A DNA stretch of 64,000 nt, from the NCBI RefSeq assembly GCF_004298145.1, contig NZ_SCRH01000039.1:1-64000 (forward strand), read 5' to 3'. The first letter of the stretch is position 1. Each line of letters starts with the position of its first letter. This DNA comes from Mycobacterium sp. (GTDB lineage: Bacteria > Actinomycetota > Actinomycetes > Mycobacteriales > Mycobacteriaceae). A program made the position numbers and the translations under genes. The notes under the pieces are model-generated. The model had not been told where the DNA came from. It was given only the letters and a program-made list of their open reading frames with translations, and searched no databases. Positions 61,152-64,000 of this stretch are shown piece after piece.

Positions 61152-63785
61152 GTGGTGACTCGACCCGCCCCGCCTCTCCTGACAATTCGGCACGACGGGT
61201 CCCAACGATCATTCGCGGCCGGATGCGAAGTGGTCGTCGGACGCGACGTGCAGGCCGATGTGCGGATTGCCGATCTGCGAATCTCGCGCGCGCATCTGAT
61301 ACTGCGTTTCGATCAAGGTCGATGGCTGGCAATCGACAACGGCTCGCTGAACGGGACGTATCTCAACGGCTACCGGATGCCGGTCATCGATATCCACGAC
61401 GGCCAGAGCATCCACGTCGGAAACCCGCGAGGCCCGCATCTGACTTTCGCGATCGGGCCCCAGCAGGGCCACGCGGGCCACCCGGCCCGGACCCGGCCGA
61501 GCCACGATTCCGGACCGCCGACCCTGACGTGGAACGCGCTCGGCGAGCAAACGAACCCGACGCGTCGACCCCCACCCGCCCGGCGGCGTCCACACGGCGC
61601 GCGGCCTCGCCCGGCACCGCCACCGCGCGTAGCACCGTCGCGAATGCGCGGCGCACCGCCGGAGGAGCTAACCGTCATCGACCCCGGCTCGTCGGCCCGG
61701 CTGCAGGTCGTAACGCCCGCCGCACACGTGGCGCAGCCCCAGCCCTCCCCCACGCCGGCAACGGAATTCACGGTGATCGATGCCAAGACGGCCGACGTGT
61801 CGAACCTGGCGACGCGCTTTGTGCGATTGCTCTCGCCGCGCGCGTCGTCGGCCGCGGGCACGGCCGGCGCCATGACGATCGGGCGCGCCGCCGAAAACGA
61901 CATCGTCGTCCCCGACGTGTTGGCGTCGCGTCAGCATGCGACCTTGGTGCCCACGCCGCTGGGCAGCGAGATCCGGGACAACAGCGTCAACGGAACGTTC
62001 GTCAACGGCACCCGGGTCGGTTCGGCCATCCTGTCCGAGGACGACGTCGTCACTATCGGGAACGTCGACCTGGTGTTCCGTGACCGCATGCTCACCCAGC
62101 GCAGCGAGGCCGCGCCGCGCACCGGCGGCCTCGAGGTGCGCAACATCGAATACGTCGTCGACAACGGCAAGCAGTTGCTCGACGACATCTCGCTGATCGC
62201 ACGGCCTGGGACGCTGACCGCCGTGATCGGCGGGTCGGGCGCCGGAAAGACCACTTTGGCCAGGCTCATCGCCGGCTACACCACACCCAGCTCGGGTTCA
62301 GTTACGTTCGAGGGACACAACATTCACGCCGAGTACGCGTCACTGCGCAGCAGGATCGGCATGGTGCCGCAAGACGACGTGGTGCATCGGCAGCTGACCG
62401 TCAACCAGGCACTGGGCTACGCCGCCGAGCTGCGGCTGCCGCCCGACACCGGCAAGGTGGACCGCGCCACGGTCGTCACCCAGGTGCTCGAGGAACTCGA
62501 CCTGACCAAGCACGCCGACACCCGCGTCGACAAGCTGTCCGGCGGGCAGCGCAAACGCGCCTCGGTGGCACTCGAACTGTTGACCGGGCCGTCGCTGCTG
62601 ATCCTCGATGAGCCCACCTCGGGCCTGGACCCCGCGCTGGACCTGCAGGTCATGACGATGCTGCGCCAGCTCGCCGACGCCGGCCGTGTCGTCCTGGTGG
62701 TGACGCACTCGCTGTCCTATCTGGACGTCTGCGACCAGGTGCTGCTGATGGCCCCCGGCGGCAAGACGGCCTACTGTGGCTCGCCCGAGCAGATCGGCGA
62801 CGCGATGGGAACCACCAACTGGGCCAAGATCTTCACCCAGGTCGGCGCCGACCCCGAAGAAGCCAACCGCCGCTTTCGGGAACGGAGCGCGGCCCGCAAG
62901 CTCATGCCGGACAAGACCGACAAGCCGAGCGGGCTCGGTGACCCGGTACACACCAGCGTGCGGCGCCAGATTTCGACGATCGCCCGGCGGCAGTTTCGCC
63001 TCGTCATCGCTGACCGCGCCTATTTCATCTTCCTGGCGCTGCTGCCGTTCATTTTGGGTTCGCTGTCCCTGACCGTCCCGGGCAGCAACGGATTTCATGT
63101 GCCCGGCCCGAATGCGGGGACACCCGACGAAGCCGCACAGATACTCGCCCTGCTCATGCCGGCCGCGGCATTCATGGGCACCGCGTTGACAATTCGCGAC
63201 CTGGTCGGCGAACGCGTCATCTTCCAGCGTGAGCAAGCGGTGGGCCTGTCGACCACCGCCTACCTGCTCGCCAAGGGCGCGGTGTTCTGCGGGTTCGCCA
63301 TCCTGCAGTCCGCGATCGTCACCGCAATCGTGGTGGGCGGCAAGGGCGCGCCGACGCGCGGCGCGATTCTGCTGGGCCACTCGACCGCCGGGGCCACCTT
63401 CGAACTGTGCGCCACCGTCGCGGCGACGTGTGTCGCCTCGGCCATACTGGGCCTGGCCATCTCGTCGCTGGTGCGGTCCAGCGAGCAGATCATGCCGCTG
63501 TTCGTGGTGACGGTGATGGCGCAGCTGGTGCTGTGCGGTGGCATGGTGCCGGTGACCGGCCGGCTCGGCCTGAACCAGCTGTCGTGGGCGATGCCGGCGC
63601 GCTGGGGCTACGCCGCCGCGGCGTCGACGGTGGACCTGCGGCACCTGGTGCCCGATTCGCTGCTGTCCCAGGACCGGTTCTGGCAGCATACGGCGAGGAT
63701 CTGGCTGCTCGACATGGGCATGCTGGCGGCCTTGTCGCTGTTCTACGCCGGGTTTGTGCGGTGGAAGATCCGGTTGCGCCGGTAG
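61152..63785 (+). CDS. FHA-FHA-ABC exporter, PknF-substrate type (Rv1747 family)
   Basis: 877 residues (865 in M. tuberculosis Rv1747). FHA-1 about 8-95 (VVGRDVQADVRIADLRISRAHLIL, NGSLNGTYLNG), a Pro/Arg-rich linker, FHA-2 about 230-315 (TIGRAAENDIVVPDVLASRQHATL, NSVNGTFVNG), ABC domain about 335-560 with Walker A GGSGAGKTT (about 360), signature LSGGQRKR and Walker B LLILDEPTSGLDP, and a C-terminal ABC-2 membrane domain with about six helices (630-870). A complete half-transporter. The linker holds two matching motifs, LTVIDP (Thr174) and FTVIDA (Thr207), likely phosphothreonine sites read by the FHA domains. Rv1747 is phosphorylated by PknF and affects phosphatidylinositol mannosides and virulence. 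The GTG at 61152 or 61155 follows a GATACT -10, so it may be leaderless. Confidence 0.92.
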   Translation: MVTRPAPPLLTIRHDGSQRSFAAGCEVVVGRDVQADVRIADLRISRAHLILRFDQGRWLAIDNGSLNGTYLNGYRMPVIDIHDGQSIHVGNPRGPHLTFAIGPQQGHAGHPARTRPSHDSGPPTLTWNALGEQTNPTRRPPPARRRPHGARPRPAPPPRVAPSRMRGAPPEELTVIDPGSSARLQVVTPAAHVAQPQPSPTPATEFTVIDAKTADVSNLATRFVRLLSPRASSAAGTAGAMTIGRAAENDIVVPDVLASRQHATLVPTPLGSEIRDNSVNGTFVNGTRVGSAILSEDDVVTIGNVDLVFRDRMLTQRSEAAPRTGGLEVRNIEYVVDNGKQLLDDISLIARPGTLTAVIGGSGAGKTTLARLIAGYTTPSSGSVTFEGHNIHAEYASLRSRIGMVPQDDVVHRQLTVNQALGYAAELRLPPDTGKVDRATVVTQVLEELDLTKHADTRVDKLSGGQRKRASVALELLTGPSLLILDEPTSGLDPALDLQVMTMLRQLADAGRVVLVVTHSLSYLDVCDQVLLMAPGGKTAYCGSPEQIGDAMGTTNWAKIFTQVGADPEEANRRFRERSAARKLMPDKTDKPSGLGDPVHTSVRRQISTIARRQFRLVIADRAYFIFLALLPFILGSLSLTVPGSNGFHVPGPNAGTPDEAAQILALLMPAAAFMGTALTIRDLVGERVIFQREQAVGLSTTAYLLAKGAVFCGFAILQSAIVTAIVVGGKGAPTRGAILLGHSTAGATFELCATVAATCVASAILGLAISSLVRSSEQIMPLFVVTVMAQLVLCGGMVPVTGRLGLNQLSWAMPARWGYAAAASTVDLRHLVPDSLLSQDRFWQHTARIWLLDMGMLAALSLFYAGFVRWKIRLRR

Positions 63786-63815
63786 AGTGGCATCTCATCC
63801 GGGAGGAAAAGCGAG

Positions 63816-64000
63816 ATCCATCCACCGAAGCACGAGACGTTCGACCTGCCGGGCCGCACCAACACCGATCCCAAGGGCATCGTGCGGTCCGTGGACCAGT
63901 ATGCCGTGCATCCCTGGGGTCTCTACGTCGCCCGTCCGACTCCCGGCCGCGCCCAGTTCCACTACCTCGAGTCGTGGCTGCTGCCCTCGTTGGGCCTGCG
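63816..64000 (+). CDS. DUF402-like conserved hypothetical protein, N-terminal fragment (ATC start?)
   Basis: An open frame reads IHPPKHETFDLPGRTNTDPK then GIVRSVDQYAVHPWGLYVARP...FHYLESWLLPSLGLR to the window edge. The HPPKHE...TNTDPKG...V..W GL..AR...HYLESWLLP pattern is that of actinobacterial DUF402-type proteins, which normally begin M/V-HPPKH. Here the codon at that place is ATC, with GGGAGGA 9 nt upstream, and no ATG, GTG or TTG lies in frame between it and the stop of the transporter gene (63783-63785). So either ATC is the start or the call begins later. 30 bp after the transporter, same strand. Function unknown; only about 62 residues are visible. Confidence 0.6.
   Translation, partial: MHPPKHETFDLPGRTNTDPKGIVRSVDQYAVHPWGLYVARPTPGRAQFHYLESWLLPSLGL

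Overview
The window comes from a high-GC slow-growing Mycobacterium, most like the M. avium complex. I infer this from gene content and order, not from a database search. Nearly all of it follows M. tuberculosis Rv1633 to Rv1665 read backwards (uvrB, Rv1634, capA, Rv1636, Rv1637c, uvrA, lysX, infC-rpmI-rplT, tsnR, Rv1645c, Rv1647, Rv1648, pheST, argCJBDFRGH, pks10-pks7-pks8/17-pks9-pks11). Statements about M. tuberculosis are from memory.

Layout. 1-161: start of a DUF222/13E12-repeat protein cut by the window edge. 333-18705: a lipid/polyketide cluster on the minus strand, with two type III synthases (Pks10- and Pks11-like) flanking three type I proteins. Pks7 and Pks8/17 are fully reducing modules. 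Pks9 is a KS-AT-ACP protein whose KS active-site Cys is replaced by Gln, the hallmark of a decarboxylating loading module. 18817-27367: the arginine operon argCJBDFRGH, mostly with overlapping stop/start codons and a perfect 16-bp ARG box before argC. 27414-30943: pheT and pheS. 31106-34139: a rhomboid-like membrane protein, a class III adenylate cyclase and a divergent MpaB/DUF2236 protein with a perfect 16-bp palindrome upstream. 34126-36271: tsnR, rplT, rpmI and infC, where infC starts at ATC behind a leader holding a short upstream ORF, a hairpin and an intrinsic terminator. 36669-41654: lysX (lysyl-phosphatidylglycerol synthase) and a membrane esterase.

41742-48173 is an accessory island absent from this place in M. 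tuberculosis. It starts exactly where a dienelactone-hydrolase-like gene has been cut down to its last 24 codons. It carries a TetR regulator, a ThiF-nitroreductase fusion (Rv1355c/MoeY type), a GAF-GGDEF-EAL protein (Rv1354c type) and a protein with a LuxI/GNAT-like pattern. This is the best candidate for an undescribed system: a possible small-molecule synthesis pathway paired with c-di-GMP signalling.

48174-58732 returns to the conserved core: a small Rv1638A-like protein, a thioesterase, uvrA, a metallo-hydrolase, a universal stress protein, the LAM-capping mannosyltransferase CapA, an MFS efflux pump and uvrB. Both uvrA and uvrB carry a promoter motif of the RecA-independent (PafBC) DNA-damage type, and the uvrB mRNA looks leaderless. 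From 58935 on, synteny with the uvrB region of M. tuberculosis is lost: a receptor Ser/Thr kinase is divergent from an FHA-FHA-ABC exporter (Rv1747 type), followed by the start of a DUF402-like gene that seems to use an ATC start codon.

No tRNA, rRNA, CRISPR array, intact insertion sequence or prophage was seen.
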